Shown: positions 1 through 13,554, numbered from the stretch's first letter. The stretch is DNA of 64,000 bases from Sordaria brevicollis (GCA_033439795.1 JAUTDP010000011.1:1240001-1304000); one strand, 5' to 3'. Made by a program: numbers and translations. Notes: generated by a model from the letters alone, not told the origin.

Positions 1-470
1 TCCACGTGTAGGTGAGTGTTAAAACATCGGACTCAAAGGGGGAAGAATAAAGACTTAAATTGCAAAGTGGTGGTGAAGGTGTAGATCAAACGTTATTAAT
101 GGCATTATGACGCGAACAGTCGGGTTAAAGGATGGAGTATCTTGGGAAGTAAAATAGGTGAGGTGATGTTGTATTCGTTTGCTGGGCAATGTCGGTAGGG
201 AAGAGGGGGAGTTGGTGGTAATTACTTCGGAAGGCGCCAAATATTCTGAAAGAAACCTTTGGTTTGCATGTGAACGATTATTATCGTTCTTCATTTTGTG
301 GTTTTCAGATATCCTGAAAGCATGTTGTCTAAGAGAAAACGACAAAGTCGGCCCCAGTGCCGGCGGACTAACACAGCCAACCACGGGCATTGCAGTGCGC
401 TGTAGAATGCTGATTATAGGCCCTCAATCCCTGTTAGTCGTCAACAACAAATCGGACCATACCAGTTCAA
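1..470. other. Intergenic, no gene seen
   Basis: Open frames exist here on both strands, but their translations show no family motifs and have a shadow-like composition. Nothing is supported before the tRNA that begins at 471. Confidence 0.5.
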
Positions 471-563
471 TCGGGTATGGTGTAGCGGTAACATCGTTGA
501 CTCTCACTTCTTCAGGAGTGACTGCTCTCTCAACAGCCCCGGGTTCGACTCCCGGTATCCGAG
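471..563 (+). tRNA. tRNA-Glu (CTC) with intron
   Basis: The sequence folds into a full cloverleaf. The 7-bp acceptor stem pairs 471-477 with 556-562 (one G-U), with discriminator G at 563. The D stem is 480-483 with 491-494. The anticodon stem GTTGA (496-500) pairs with TCAAC (530-534). The T arm is CCGGG-TTCGACT-CCCGG. The anticodon CTC lies at 503-505. About 22 nt (507-528) interrupt the anticodon loop one base 3' of the anticodon, the canonical place for a nuclear tRNA intron. The TTTTT run at 575-580 can serve as the Pol III terminator. The T arm GGTTCGACTCC is a good B box. It should decode GAG in the cytosol after intron removal. Confidence 0.93.
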
Positions 564-3399
564 TCTCAAAACGTTCTTTTTGAATTATTTTTTGGCATCC
601 CTATTCTGATTACTTTAAGCTCATGACTTCGTTTCCTTTCTTTTTTTGAACTCTCTTATTACCGCTTCAAGGTCGCTGTGATGAGATGCTTTGCGTTTGA
701 GGGTTTCGCTTGAAGGTAGGTGCATTCTAGCCAGTGAAAATTTTCACTTAAACTCGGGGCTTGTTCCACATTCTCATTGCCCAGATCTTGAGGGGCTCTT
801 GGTGTGGAAGATCGAAACATCCTTGGGCCCGGCAGAGTGGGAAATGAAGATGTATGGAAGGACTCATTGGCGGCCGAAGAAAACCAGGATCTCAGGTCAT
901 CGAATCGTACCACCATGTTTGATGTCTTTAGAGCAGCAAAAAGTGAGATGTGTACAGGGATGAACTCGGGGATACACGTATGATTTTGATTTATGTCGAG
1001 ATGGTCGAGCGTTAGGATCTCTGAAAGCGACTCAAGTGGTGATTTCCCAGAAGCCCGATCAAGTCGCCGAACGATATTGACAAGAATAGGGTACGACCCG
1101 CCGTTGCTCCGCAGTCGCATGGTTGAAGCAGCAAGACAACAAGGGAACCTTGAGTTGTTGCCATGAAGCTCAAAGCTCGATTCTGCTTGTCGGTCCATGG
1201 TCGTCATCAATGGGTTGCCGTCCCGTGTATGAAACCAAGAATTGGAATTCCACGGCCCATTGAATGCACGAGAAAGCGAAAACGGCTGAATGGTGATTGG
1301 TTTGTGCCTGCCTATCATGGCCTTGTTCTGCGTGCGCGGAAGACGGGATTTGCTGCAAGTGGCATGTCATGCATCACTGCACCATTTCAGGTACGCCGTC
1401 CATCTCGAGGGCGGTTCACGGCACACGCACGTTGTAGAACGCAACCACCAAGCTGTCAGTCACGACGTGGAAGTCTGACGACAGTCCTAACTGTCCATTT
1501 GCGGCGGGCTTTGCTGCAGAGACGTTTGAAACGGGGAAATCGAGATTGGAATTCCGGACTGAAAGTTTTGTGAGATGGGATGGGATGGAATGAAATCGCA
1601 GGGCGGAACCAGGGCGGTGGAGAAAGCAAACCAACAGCTGGGACCAACCGGATCGTCTTCCCGTCATCAAAAAAGAGGACCCACGCGTGGTGCCCTTGTC
1701 CGCCCACTGCTGACCCTGACCCTGACACACTGACGCCAGGGGACAGGAACATTTTTCTGAGAAAGGCACAAGAAGCGAGGGAGCGAAGAAGAAGAAGTGG
1801 AAGAAGCAGCAGAAGCGAGAAATGGAAGTTGTCCAGGGCTGGAAATTAGCCCATCCATTGGGTCGGTCACGGTGAGTATGTAGAGGTACTGAGTACCCCT
1901 GGCCAGTTGCTGTTTCGTCTTACAAGTCCATAGACGCACAACAAGAAAGGAGGAGGAAGATGACGGGCTTGGTGGTCTAGGTAGTAGCCTCTAACAGCCT
2001 TGCGAGTGGAACAGTCCAAGAGGAAAAAGAAAGAGGAAAAGGAAAAAAAAGGGGTCTTTCAAAGGATTCCATCACCATGCCACCGCGGTCTAGAAGGACT
2101 CCTCCAGTGACCCCATCATAAGGCCCATCCAAAGCTCGTGTCCGGGCCGTCCGTTTCCAGTTGTGCCCTTTGCTGTCGTGGGGCTCCAGAACGAGCCATC
2201 TCTCCAGTGGTTCACCCCATGTTTGTGCGAGCAATCTCGCACTTGGCATTGGATTTGAGATTCGGGGTTCATTCAAGCTGTGATCCAAGAGCGGCTTGAG
2301 CGGTTGAGGATTCGGCAACACTTCCTCCAAATCATAGTCCGGGCGCACCTTGCATCTTGCTTGCATCCCGTCCGTCTCCAGCTGCACGTCCCTGGGATCC
2401 CCTCCAGCTCCTCATCGTCCTCCTCCTCCATCTTGTGTGATCGGACTGGACACCTTGTCGACTTGATTAACACGCCTGCCTCTGTCGATCCAAACTCTAC
2501 CCATTTCCATTTCTCCATCTTTTGACTCTCGACAATCGGCAAAGGTAGCCGTTGCCAAAGGGTCCTTTTTGGTGCCCTGTTTATCATTCTGGGGTAGCCT
2601 ATCAAGCAGTTAGATACTTCATGCAGGTGGTAGAGGTACATCTGCTAGGTACACTTACAGGCGCGGAATACAGTAGCGTGCTGTGTGTGACCATTCAGAA
2701 GCCGTGCACCGTCCAATCTGGATGGCGCTACCCAGTATTTCCAGGACAGGTAACAACGCTCGGTAGAGGTATGTGACTTCCATTTCCCGTCCTTTCAAGT
2801 TTTCCGTCTCCCACTTGCATTCCGCCCTCCCTTCTTTCCCTCCTTCGCCTTGCTTCGCCATTTTGGGTCAGCCGTCCCTCGCGCAACACCCGCCGGCTGC
2901 TTTCCAAGACATGTCCTTCCTTCCTTCCAATTATCCTCCAATGCGATTATGACGACAGCCTCGCCCACCGACATCCTTTCGCTCTTTCCTCGCCCAGACC
3001 AATGAGACCGCCACTGGTTCGAGGCTGATTTGTGGAAGTCGCAAGTCGCACATAGGAAAAAAAGAAACGAAGAATCTCACAAGACGATCTCCAACTTGGA
3101 AGCGCCGCAGCGCGAGCGGAACAACTGAAATCAAGAACGACCCAGGCGATCAAAGGACTCAACACTCCTTAATGTATTTCCATCACAGTCCACGACGACC
3201 ACGATTTGGATTCAGAAACAACACCAGTCCCTGACCCTGACGCTATTTCTCCTCATACCCACGCCGCCGGCGCCGATACCGACTTCGACTCGGATTTCGA
3301 TTCTTTTCCTCGTCGCCGCCAGCGACAATAACAACGCGAGCAAATAGTACTGGACGCGATCGCCAGCTACAGTCTAAGCTCCCCACTGGTGCCACCGCA
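564..3399. other. Intergenic region and 5' leader of the Ras GEF gene
   Basis: About 2.8 kb with many overlapping open frames on both strands but no recognisable protein. The longest (219 codons, minus strand, 659-1318) shows no domain. From roughly 2800 the plus strand becomes rich in CT tracts, as is common in fungal promoters and leaders, and this probably belongs to the GEF gene starting at 3400. Confidence 0.45.
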
Positions 3400-6300
3400 A
3401 TGGAGGCCGACTCACCATCGGCTCCTCCGACTGCGGGCACCCCCAAAACAACATCAACAATACAACCCCCACGACTTCGACAGCAGAAACCTTTGCAACG
3501 AAATCGATCAGATTCTACTCCCACCCCGATATCGTCGACTCTTCAGGCGACTAGGTCTCTGCGCGATCTGCGATTTCGCAGGCCTTCGCAAAAGTCAAAA
3601 GATGGAGGAAAGACGATACCCATGTATGCCTCAGGGCCAGAACGACTAAAGACGCCCAAGTCGCGACCCCCTATACCAGGCACAGGTTCAGGAACACCCA
3701 AACCTTTGCTCCCAGTTTCGGAGCGCAAGTCGAACGATACATCTAGCCCTACCAGTACACGAAGGAAATATGGGCAAGGGAGTCGCGATTTCGATATTAC
3801 CCCAGATGGATGCTCTGCAGGACGCGAGGGGAGGCACTTTGCCGTAGCAAATGTCGGGCATAATGGGCGCATTTACCTGAGGTATGTATGCATGCATGCA
3901 TGTAGATGCAGTCATGATGACCGTGTTTATGTATACCGTCGATGCTGATAACCATGTGGCTAGGCCAACTGTTCGCCCGGCTCACCAGCGATACCCGCAA
4001 CCGCCCTTCGTCTTTCCCATGACACCGCCCGATACCGCTGGTCTGCAGCACTCATCCTCGGAAAATGACGATACGTTTGGAGAAAGTACCAAGATGTTCG
4101 ACAACCAATGGGCTTCAACACCAGACCTCCCTACCCCGCCCATCACGAGGCGCGACTACTTGGGCAGTCTGAGAAGGCCAGGACATCGCCGAGCCGCGTC
4201 CGATTCGACCGTTGCTGATGGAAACAATGTGGTTCGCGAACCCGAAACCGGGGGCTTCAAGGTCATCATCACTCAGCCTAGCGAAGGCACGCGACCCAGG
4301 ACTGTTGAGGATACGGACATGACCAGCTCGCCATTACTGGAAGTAGCTATACCGTCCTGGAGGATAGGGACTCCCAGATTCAGCATTCGAGGAACACCCT
4401 TTATCCGTGGCTCATCATATGCCCCGACCGAAGAGATACTCTCAAGCGGCGCCTCCGTCGACAACCTTCGCATTAACAGCACAATGGCAAATTGTTCGGC
4501 GACTCCAGGCACAGGCCCCATTAATGGCATGGATTTTGCTCTCAGCGACTACCATATTCCGGAACACCCTGTCTCGTCTACGTCTCCTGTTTCTGATCTG
4601 CCGCTGCGCTCAACCTACATGTCGACTCACCTAGTGATTGAGCCTTCCATGTTCGATGACCTGACCTTCCAACCAGCCTGCAATAATCGAGTTATCGTGA
4701 GGTATTCGGCAAGTAACGGTGCCGTAACTGCCGCCACGCCCCTCGTCTGGTCGCAGAGATTACCTCGCCCACCTTTGTGGATTACGAACTGGTGTCTGAT
4801 TTCTTCCTCACATATCGGCAGTTCCTCGATCCTCACGATTTACTTTCTATGCTGTTCGCGCGTCTTCGATGGGCTCTGGCAAGAGAGGGTGACTTGGGAA
4901 CGGTGGTGCGTGTTCGTACCTTTGTGGCTCTCCGCCATTGGATCCTCAACTACTTCGTCGACGATTTTGTTGTCGACTACGACCTGCGAGTTTCTTTCTG
5001 TAATCTCCTGAACGATGTTGTGGACGAGTGGGCTGAAGTATCCAAGGCGCACAAGATCGAGATGAAGACTTTGCCTGAGCTCAAGAAGTGCTGGAGGAGG
5101 ATTTGCGCGCAGTATTGGGATGGACCCGACTTCGACGCTTCGCTGACGTCCGACGTTCCCATTACGCCTGGAGGTATCGCAGGCCACCGTGACCCCAATT
5201 TGACGCCGAGCTTCTGGGTGAAATACGACAAAGGTCCACCCCAGTTGGACGAGCTCAGTGTCCCGACAACTCCTCGCGGACCGACGAGCTTCTACGCCGA
5301 GATTGCAAAGGCAGGTCATATTGACTCGATCATTGTCGGCGACAGGCCAGGAACCCCCGAAAACCCCGAGATCGATGAACCTGAGCGGAATCAGGCCTCG
5401 CCAACCAGTATTACAAGCGTCGAAGTTGTATCGTGCTCATTCCCGATTAAGAGTTCGCGACATACCCAAGTAGGATCCAACCGTCCGTTGACTGCTCACC
5501 CAGCAGATCCCAGCTCCGTATACAACGCCACCGAAGGGATAGCGACTACTCCTCGCTCCCTAACCGGCAAACGTGTCCGACCTCAGCACTCCTCCCACAA
5601 GCGGAACAACAGCTTGAGTGACTCTCTTCATGACCACGCCACTCTGACGGAAAAGGTTTTGTACAAGAACGCCGAGTTTCTCTTGACGCTCCCATATGCG
5701 GGGAGCCTTATTCAGGGCAACATGTTTCCGCCTGGACAAGCCTTCGTTGAACTACGTCCAAATAGTGCTATGGGCGACCCTTCTCGACAGACTACTGTCT
5801 TTCAGCCGGCAGAGGTGCGGAAGGACAAGTTCATGGGGTCAGCCATGTCCGGTAATGGGATGAAGAAGCTTCTCGGAAGCGTCAGGCGCGCTTTGAGCCA
5901 TAAGGTGCCGACTGACCCATCCAACCAAATAATGTTAACCAACATGTCGCCCGTCGGACCAAAGGGCGCGACAACGAACCGGCTTCCGGGGACAGCAATA
6001 GTACCGCAGTCAAAGGCTCGTCAGAACGGGCTCCGTCCACCTGTCCGTATCGATCTGCTTGGCGCCGGTGTCGCGGAGGACTTTAAGAAAGCAGTACGCG
6101 AGGATGCGGCTGTGGAAGCCGAGAAGTTCGAATATGTCGTTCCTCCAACAACTGGACATGGAGATGTTGGCACCCAGGGGCACCCCATGGAGTATTCGGC
6201 TGCGCACATGGATACGGCGTTCAACCTCCCCAGTGGTGAAAATACTCAGCCAAAGAGCGATATGGGGATCTCGTCTGGTAGCGACTCTATTGTCATTGTC

Positions 6301-8979
6301 GATGGTACCACCCTTCAGCCTGTCATGTCTGGGGCAATACCAGCTGCCAGTTCGTCAGCATCATTCGCTCATTCCTTCATCCCAATTACTGCGGATCCGA
6401 CACCACCAAACACGCCACCTGATCAACAACTGGGAACACCGAGGACTTCGTCGTACATATTGGGTCAGCATGCCCTTCGCAACTCGATCTCAGCCGACCA
6501 GGAATCGCCCATATTACCCGAATCTACTCCTGGAGAAGAGGAAACCCCTCAGTCTGACGAGTTCGGACAGCCATCTATCGACCACGTCATACAAGACCTT
6601 GACCAAACTCCTCGGAGCAGGTTGCGTGGACACTTTAGGAACCTTTCAGGCAGATCACAACACTCGACTTGGTCCGCAAGGCATGGGCGCTTCGCGTCTT
6701 ACACCAGTGGTATGATGCGACAGCCAACTATTAGGAGTTTCGATGCTACGACATACTCGGAGGAATCTGTGGCGGGGGATCAGGCGTCCGAGGTTCTAGT
6801 TCCGCAGCCGCTTCGGGTTCTCAGACGCAGGCCAGGAGGTGACCTCCGCGCTGTGTCAAATGTCAATGATTTGGATCATCCGCCACTCAGAACATCCCGT
6901 TCCGTTGGATCTCTCACCACATATACCGACTCTTTTGCGAGTTCATTCATACGAAGCCCAGCCCATCAAGACTCCAGTAGCTTTGTTGATGTTGTCACGA
7001 GCGACTATAATCGACCCGAAGTCTTTTCCCTTGGAGCGCTGGCCGAGCAAAACCCCAAACGCCATCTGTCCCTCTTCAGCACTCACTCATCGAAGCCGGT
7101 TATGCGCCCATCCTTCGAGGCTGAAGCGATCAAGTTGGCCCAGATCCCTGACGATGATGAGGATGGTGGCGTTGAAGCGGCACTTCTCAAGTTGGAAGGA
7201 AAATACGAAAGGAAGTCGACCATTCGGTTGTCCATGGATCTACCAACATTCAAGGTTGAACAGACTATGCAACACCTTCCGACGCAACCGGAGGAGGCAA
7301 CAGAAGAGGACAAGAAGGAGCATCGACACATACATGTTGCCGGGGAGGATATCCTTGCCCCACCTTCGCCTACCACACCGGCACCGGTGGATATAGCCGA
7401 CAGCTATCTGGACATCACGCCCCGTCAGAACCGGAACACCAATGCCGAGTCCTTCATTTCGGCCACTTCGATGGACTCCTACAACTCTACCCCTTTACTG
7501 GACCGAGGAATCGTGGATGAACCTGTTGCCGACCAGGATGCCCTCCAATCGTGGACCGACCGTTCCGTCTTGCAACCTCCTTCGTCTGGTGAACAAAGCT
7601 TGCAAAGCTCTCAACACCCTTCCACAGCTTCGTTCGACTTTGTGGAGAAGACGAACAGCATGCAGCCCGCCAAGTTCGAGGAAGCAGGGCCCGCTGAAGC
7701 AGCACGCATGAGCGCCGAACAGTTATTCTTGACGATGGAGAGTGAAGATGACACGGATCTTTCCTCGGAAATGTCCGCGGAGCCTTTTGATGCTGGTATC
7801 GACGACTATGGTGTTGTTCCTTCGTCGGCTATTGGTGTCGCCCTGTCGACACAACCCGCACAACCCCTTGCTGAGAGTCAGCCTGGGCAACATTCCGATC
7901 CTAACCCACCGTCACCGCCCATAACCCTGATGCAGGCACTTAAGATGCCTCCGGATATGTCCAAGGTTTCTGCGTTTCAGCAGCAGGGAGGGTGGCAGAA
8001 GCCTTTGCCCCCAACGCCTGACACCACCCCTACCACAACAGCTGCTCCTTATGGTCAGTATCAACAATGCTCTCCTGTACAGCCACCTACTTCGAAGGGC
8101 ACGACTCGTGATAAGCGCCAACTCGATATCCCCTCGCCGTTGCCGGAAGCTGGCGAATCTCCCGAAGCGTCCGATAGCAGACTCTCCGCCCATCTGCCCT
8201 TCATCCTGGCTTTTGACAGCGAAATTCTGGCTCAGCAGTTCACGCTCATCGAGAAGGATGCGTTGAACGAAATCGACTGGAGAGAACTGATTGACATGAG
8301 GTGGAAGAACGCTGAGCAAAAAGGCTGCCACGCGCGCAGCTGGGTCTCATTTCTGAGGGATACGGATGCGCATGGCGTCGAGGTGGTTATTGCCCGCTTC
8401 AACATCATGGTGAAATGGGCCATTTCCGAAATTGTCTTGACTCGCGACCTAGAGGAAAGAGCTCGGTGCATCATCAAGCTCATCCACATCGCAGCACATT
8501 GTCGACGCTTCCGCAACTTTGCTACTATGGCACAACTAACCATTGCGCTCATGAGCAACGAGATTGGTCGTCTTAACAAGACATGGGCCATGGTGCCCTC
8601 CAGCGACCAGCGAACCATGCACGAGTTGGAGACGTTGATGTCGCCAACCAAGAACTTCTACAACCTGCGTAAAGAGATGGAGGGCGGCGACTCGAAGACT
8701 GCCGACGAGGGATGCATTCCCTTTGTCGGCATTTATACGCACGATCTTCTCTTTAACGCCCAGCGACCGAGCGAGATCGCAAGCTCGCCCACCACTGCTC
8801 CCTTGGTGAACTTTGAGCGTTGCAGGATCGCGGCCGGAGTGGTCAAGACTCTACTGAGACTTCTTGAAGCGAGCAGTCGTTACACATTCCAGCCTATCGA
8901 GGGCATCACTGAGCGTTGCTTGTGGATGGGCGCTCTGCATGATGACGAGATTCGCAGGCTGGGTGAGAGCTTGGAGTGA
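3400..8979 (+). CDS. lte1: Lte1-like Ras-family guanine nucleotide exchange factor
   Basis: Predicted protein of about 1,830 residues that would activate a small Ras-like GTPase by nucleotide exchange. Exon 1 is 3400-3881. The intron is 3882-3963 (GTATGT donor, TAG acceptor). Exon 2 runs to the stop at 8979. A RasGEF N-terminal domain lies near residues 400-545 (core VDYELVSDFFLTYRQFL). The catalytic CDC25-type domain is at the C-terminus, about 1567-1830, with conserved stretches such as RCIIKLIHIAAHCRRFRNF and CIPFVGIYTHDLLFN. Between them is a long, low-complexity Ser/Pro/Thr-rich linker. An N-terminal RasGEF_N and a distal RasGEF separated by a disordered linker is the architecture of yeast Lte1 (mitotic exit, cell polarity) rather than Cdc25, which carries SH3. 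Oddity: the frame changes between 4739 and 4744; one extra base restores a conserved junction. A 3' UTR rich in pyrimidines follows. Family confidence is high, orthology moderate. Confidence 0.88.
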
Positions 8980-10506
8980 TCGATCACGACATCTCTCATC
9001 ACTTCTCACTCGCAACAACCGGATGGTTTCGTCCATCACCTTTTTCATTTCTTTTCTGTTTTACCATTCGCGTGTTTTGCAGCAAAGCGTACGCATCAAT
9101 CGCATTTATACCCTTGTACAAACTACTTTCTGTTCTCATCACATTCGACATATCATACCCATACTCAAATCCACCTACCACAAACACACATACCCATATT
9201 AAACCATACGAAAACCATAATCATAACTGTCTCATTTACTGTTCGGTTACGCCATCGCCGACAACAACAACAACATCATCACTATCAACACAGCCATCAA
9301 AATCATTGCTACCTACGTTGCCCCCTACTTTTTTTTTTCTAGTCGCATATTTCGCTTCACACTTAATGTATATATACCATTTTTTTTTCTTCTTCTTCGC
9401 GTTAGTCATTGGATTGGATCGAGGGCGGTCATCTCTATCATCAGCGTGTTTACTTTTTGGGAGGAGAGAAAGAAGCTTGGGAAGAAGGAAGGATCAAAAC
9501 GAAAGGAAGGAGGGAAGGAATCATCAACGGACATGAACTAAACGGTCTCGAGAGTTGGTTGGGTGGTTGGGTCGGTAGGCGGTCTGAACTTTAGCCCTCA
9601 TCGTTGTCTTGTCCATTCTTTTTCGCTTTGCGCTACAGTGGTGAAGGGAGATTCATAGCTAGGTGAGAAGAAGCAGGAGGAGGAGGAGACGAAAGCAGGA
9701 TTTATACCCCGTATCCTTTTTTATGGAGAAGGAAAGGAGAAGAAGGGAAAGAGTACCAAACTGGGAGGAAGAGTTTACAAGACATTACGTTACAGTGGGG
9801 GAAAGACGAAGCAGATTATACCACGTACTCACGTAGCGAGCGGATAGATGACTTGGAGATGAAAGAGAATTGATGTGAAGTGATGTACTTATCTTTGTCG
9901 TTCACAAAATGATCCAGTGTGTGTCGTGTCGTGGTAATGTCTTGCGTGGTTCTCTTTCTACAAGTCCATACTGGCGTTGGTTAGTTCGAGGTCTCTGGTC
10001 AACTTATCTGGGCATAAACTCAGGAAGGATCGCGAGGGTTGACGACAAAGACGGGGTTGGGAAGGTGACGAGGGAAGAGAGCCTTCTAGAGAGTAGAGGA
10101 AGAAAAGGAAAGAAGGAATAACAAAAGCATCATCACATCACCAAACCGACCCAGTCAATCACGAGCCTACAAGTTCACATGCAACGGTTCTTTCGGAGGT
10201 GCACGATTTTATTGAGGTTTATGTACAATTATTTGTATGAAGGCGCAGATCGCCATTCATGTTATGTTCTATGCCTGCGCAGCAATGAGTTTGCCGAAGA
10301 GGCGGCTCACTGCCCTCCGGTAAGTCTCTCTAAGCCATGTTTTTGATATTCCTCCATTCCTGAGCAGGATCATTAAGATTTAACCATCCATCCTCTTCTT
10401 CCAGTCGACACCCAGCACCAAGTTGTACCTAGTTTGACCGAACGATGATGTGTAGTTTTCCCGATCCACTGGCCGCTCAAGAGTCAAGACTGGACCATCG
10501 TCCTCT
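8980..10506. other. Intergenic, 3' UTR of the GEF gene plus low-complexity DNA
   Basis: The first several hundred bases are AC/CT-rich and probably form the 3' UTR of the upstream gene. The stretch 9420-10120 is strongly purine-biased (GGAAGGA-type). No gene or RNA is recognised. Confidence 0.5.
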
Positions 10507-11061
10507 TTAGCACTTGGCCTTAACAACAACAACACTCCACTTCTTGCCATCCCCGCTGCTGGTAACCGCCTTGCCCCTCAGGTCGGTGCCATCCTCGCAC
10601 TTGTCCATGATGGCCTGAGCACCGTCGGCAATGTCGCCGTACGAGGCCAGGCGCAGGCCGTGGTCCTTCTCCTCGTTGCACCAGTAGATGGCGCTCTTCC
10701 AGCTGCAGCTGACGCGGCCGCACACGTTGCGGTGCTCCTCCGGCTGGCCTGGAACGGTGCGCAGGTAGTTGATGCCGTAGTAGATCTCCATGGTCACGGC
10801 CGTGCCGTGGTTGTTGTCGGCGGGCGGGTCAAAGTCCTTGGTGCAGGCAACGGACCAGTCGCCGGCGGTGGCGTCGAGGACGGGCCAGTCGCGGGCCGAG
10901 AGGGTGGTGTTGGCCGGGATGGCGGTGGCGTTGGCCAGGCCGATGGTGGACTGTGTCGTTACGTGTTAGACGGTGTGGGTAAAAGGGAGGGGGGGGGGGG
11001 GGGGGGGGGGGAGAAAAGGGGAGCTTACGGCAACGACGGTCATGAGGGTTGAGACACGCAT
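10507..11061 (-). CDS. Small secreted cysteine-rich protein
   Basis: Two exons: 11061-11029 (11 codons) and 10950-10507, giving 158 residues. The intron (11028-10951) has donor GTAAGC and acceptor ACAG, and splicing keeps the frame. The N-terminus (MRVSTLMTVVA, then STIGLANATA) looks like a signal peptide with cleavage near the Ala-rich end. Two N-glycosylation sequons (NAT, NTT) follow. The mature part has six cysteines, suggesting three disulphides, and ends KAKC. This fits the class of fungal small secreted proteins; no enzymatic motif is seen and no specific family is recognised. A TATTTAAA element lies about 150 nt upstream of the start (11208-11215). Oddity: the intron contains a 23-base homopolymer (G on the plus strand, C in the transcript). 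The function could be antimicrobial, effector-like or wall-associated, but nothing in the sequence decides. Confidence 0.75.
10989..11011. repeat. 23-base G homopolymer
   Basis: An uninterrupted run of 23 G on the plus strand, inside the intron of the minus-strand secreted-protein gene, where the transcript has a C tract between donor and branch region. It is likely to be length-polymorphic by slippage. Confidence 0.9.
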
Positions 11062-13547
11062 CTGGATGGTTGCGGTGGTGAAGTTGGTAATGTGTTGAGG
11101 GGATGTGGTAGTTGAGGTATGTTTTCCTTGCCAGATATTGGAAGTTTGGGAAAGTGTGTGAGTTGTTGTAAGAAGAGGAATCGATGGATTGCTGGAGGAT
11201 TGGGAGATTTAAATACCCTTTCAGATTGTGCGTGCTCCACAAGGTTGGTCGAGGCATCTTCACTTCACTTCTTGTGGTTGAGGGCTGGTGAAGGTGCCCG
11301 TCTGAACTTTACTTCTTGCGCAATGGGCCTGTTCACGGTGACTGGGTGGGTGAATGGAAGGGCATGGACCAAGATGCTCTTTGAAGGCCCACCCGCTGTT
11401 GTTCGGGAGAAGTGAATAGCCAGGTACGTATACGCATCTTCACGGTTCTGTCCAGTCACCAGACGCCCAAAGAAGGTTCCATCCATTTCATCAGCCACAT
11501 CCCTTTAGGAAAGGTTCTACCCACTCGCCAGACCCGAAGGAAAGGCTCCGTCTATTCACAAGACGCCCATGTACTCGTCTGTGCTACAAACGCTTTCAGA
11601 CCCCATGCGGCTAGGAAGGGGTCAGTGACGCTCTGGTCCTGACGAGTACATTCCCTCTGATGGTGAACTGCAAAGGAAGAGAGGGCGTATTGGAGTACAG
11701 GCAGCAGGCCGTTTGTGATAGATGTACTTTCGACCTCCACTTCCTACCCTCATCTCCATTTCCCATTCCTCCCTCCGCCAAACAAAAGTGCTTTACTAAC
11801 AGAAGTATGATGAGGACTACCCTTTACTTCCTTCCCATTACTTGCCTCTAATTCCTTGCATTCGCAAGTCAAACTCGTCCGTTGTCCTTGACTGCGGTAA
11901 CGCTACAGATGCCCAGGCAGATGTCGGACACTAGCTAGGTACGAATTCAACGACGATGCTCATGAAGGGAACTGACCAGAAAGATGTTCTGATTGGAGGC
12001 AGAATGTGTAACGAATTCTATGTGGACACTTCATTATCCCCGACAGACAATAAAATGTTCAAATACCAGTTTGGGGAAGTTATCCTCGAGTGTCTTGATT
12101 GGGGGTACCTCTGCTGTGCAAGGGCGGCGGTTGATAAAGGGGAAGAAAACAAAAACAGGTTGCACCGTTGCTGGGGAAACGCAGCTATTTGTCGGAGCTA
12201 GAAAACAAGCATGGGGTCGTTCAAGGGCGTTTCTAGCTCAGACGAGTACAGGTATTTGTTTCTGCGCGTTGTCCGAGAGTCGTGTCTCGGCCGTTGCTGC
12301 ACAAAACCGGCGTAGGACCATTGTTCATACTTGCCCCTGGGCTTGTGGTGGTGGAACTTGTCAAAGAAAAGCTTATCTCATCCAACATGGAACTTGTATA
12401 TAAACTCGTGAAGCTCACGGTTCCCTAGGTACTTTCTTTCCTTCTTTCCTCGAGCAATCAACCCGTTTGACGAAGTTTTCGTCCTTGTTCCATTCTTTCC
12501 ATCCTTCATTCAACAGAACTTGAACCCAACGAGAGAGATGCGAGCAATGAGAGCAACGAGACCTTGAGAGCAATGACCTTTTATATAGAGAGCACATAAA
12601 GAACGGGGCTCGTGTTGGATATTCATGGTCTTACCATCGTGTGCAAGGGGAGCCAATGGCTCAGATCTCTCAACTTTGGATGCAACCAGGTCACAGGGTA
12701 TATCATACAGCTGACTGCCACTCGCTCAAGTTGTGAGTCCCAGCTACCCGGGCTTGACCTCCGCACACTGACCCGTGCCATTTCGGCGAAGTTTCCTGTC
12801 CAGCTCCGTCTTCCCAGATCCGGTATCAACGTAGCAGCCGGTTGTGGTGCGGTCCTTAACCCCAGGTTTTTCGAATTCAACCGGATGTAACAATTCAAGG
12901 ACTCGTACAAGGCCAAGCCGGGTGTTTAAACAAGGTGTGACCCCAAGCTTCTCCAGAGCCCCAACTTCCCGGGTAGAAGTTGCACCCCAGGTTGCATTAA
13001 ATACCTAGATCCCTCATCGTTAACCCGTTAACCGGAACGGCCACCGGAGTGTGGAGGGCTTGGCACATACCCTTTTATTCCCGTTTCAGTTTCACGGTTC
13101 CAAACATGCGAAAACTCCGTGGCCAAATTTGGCACAACTGCCCATTTGAGAAGCGGAAAAGTGTCAAACTCCTCCGGAGCCTCCTTGTACGTGACAGTCT
13201 TGACTTCCACTTGTGGCTTCAATGCGAGCAGGCAAAAAGTCATAGGTGCGCTTATAAGCGATTCAAAGTCTGTGTGTTGGGCTCTCAACCTTGTTTTGGT
13301 CTTAATGCAGTTTGGCGAAATCTTCGGCAGTTGTCATGGCGGCAAAAAGAAGAAGAAACTCTTCCTGTTCTTGTGGTCCAGATTCAACTTTCATGTCTAC
13401 CTGACAAAGAGATACAACATACAGGGCCTGGAGAGCGAGAGGTATGGTGCCTAGGCCGAGCATGTGCACATCCAATGGTTCGATGTCAGGGACCAGGACC
13501 TAGGTGTCCCTGTTGTTTCAAGAACCCAGTGGCCGTGATCGCGAAAG
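11062..13547. other. Intergenic, promoter regions of two secreted-protein genes
   Basis: About 2.5 kb between the small secreted protein (transcribed leftward) and the esterase (rightward). Open frames such as 13049-13552 have no recognisable domain. The stretch 11440-11580 has loosely repeated segments around the word CCAGACGCCC / AAGACGCCC, too diverged to call a repeat family. No RNA gene is seen. Confidence 0.45.
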
Positions 13548-13554
13548 TATAAAA
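13548..13554 (+). promoter_or_regulatory. TATA box of the esterase gene
   Basis: TATAAAA lies 106 nt upstream of the ATG at 13660. It falls after the more upstream in-frame ATG at 13504, which argues that translation starts at 13660. Confidence 0.6.

Noticed and set aside
659..1318. 219-codon minus-strand frame
   Set aside because: No domain, no clear start context and several overlapping frames of equal quality; not enough for a gene call.
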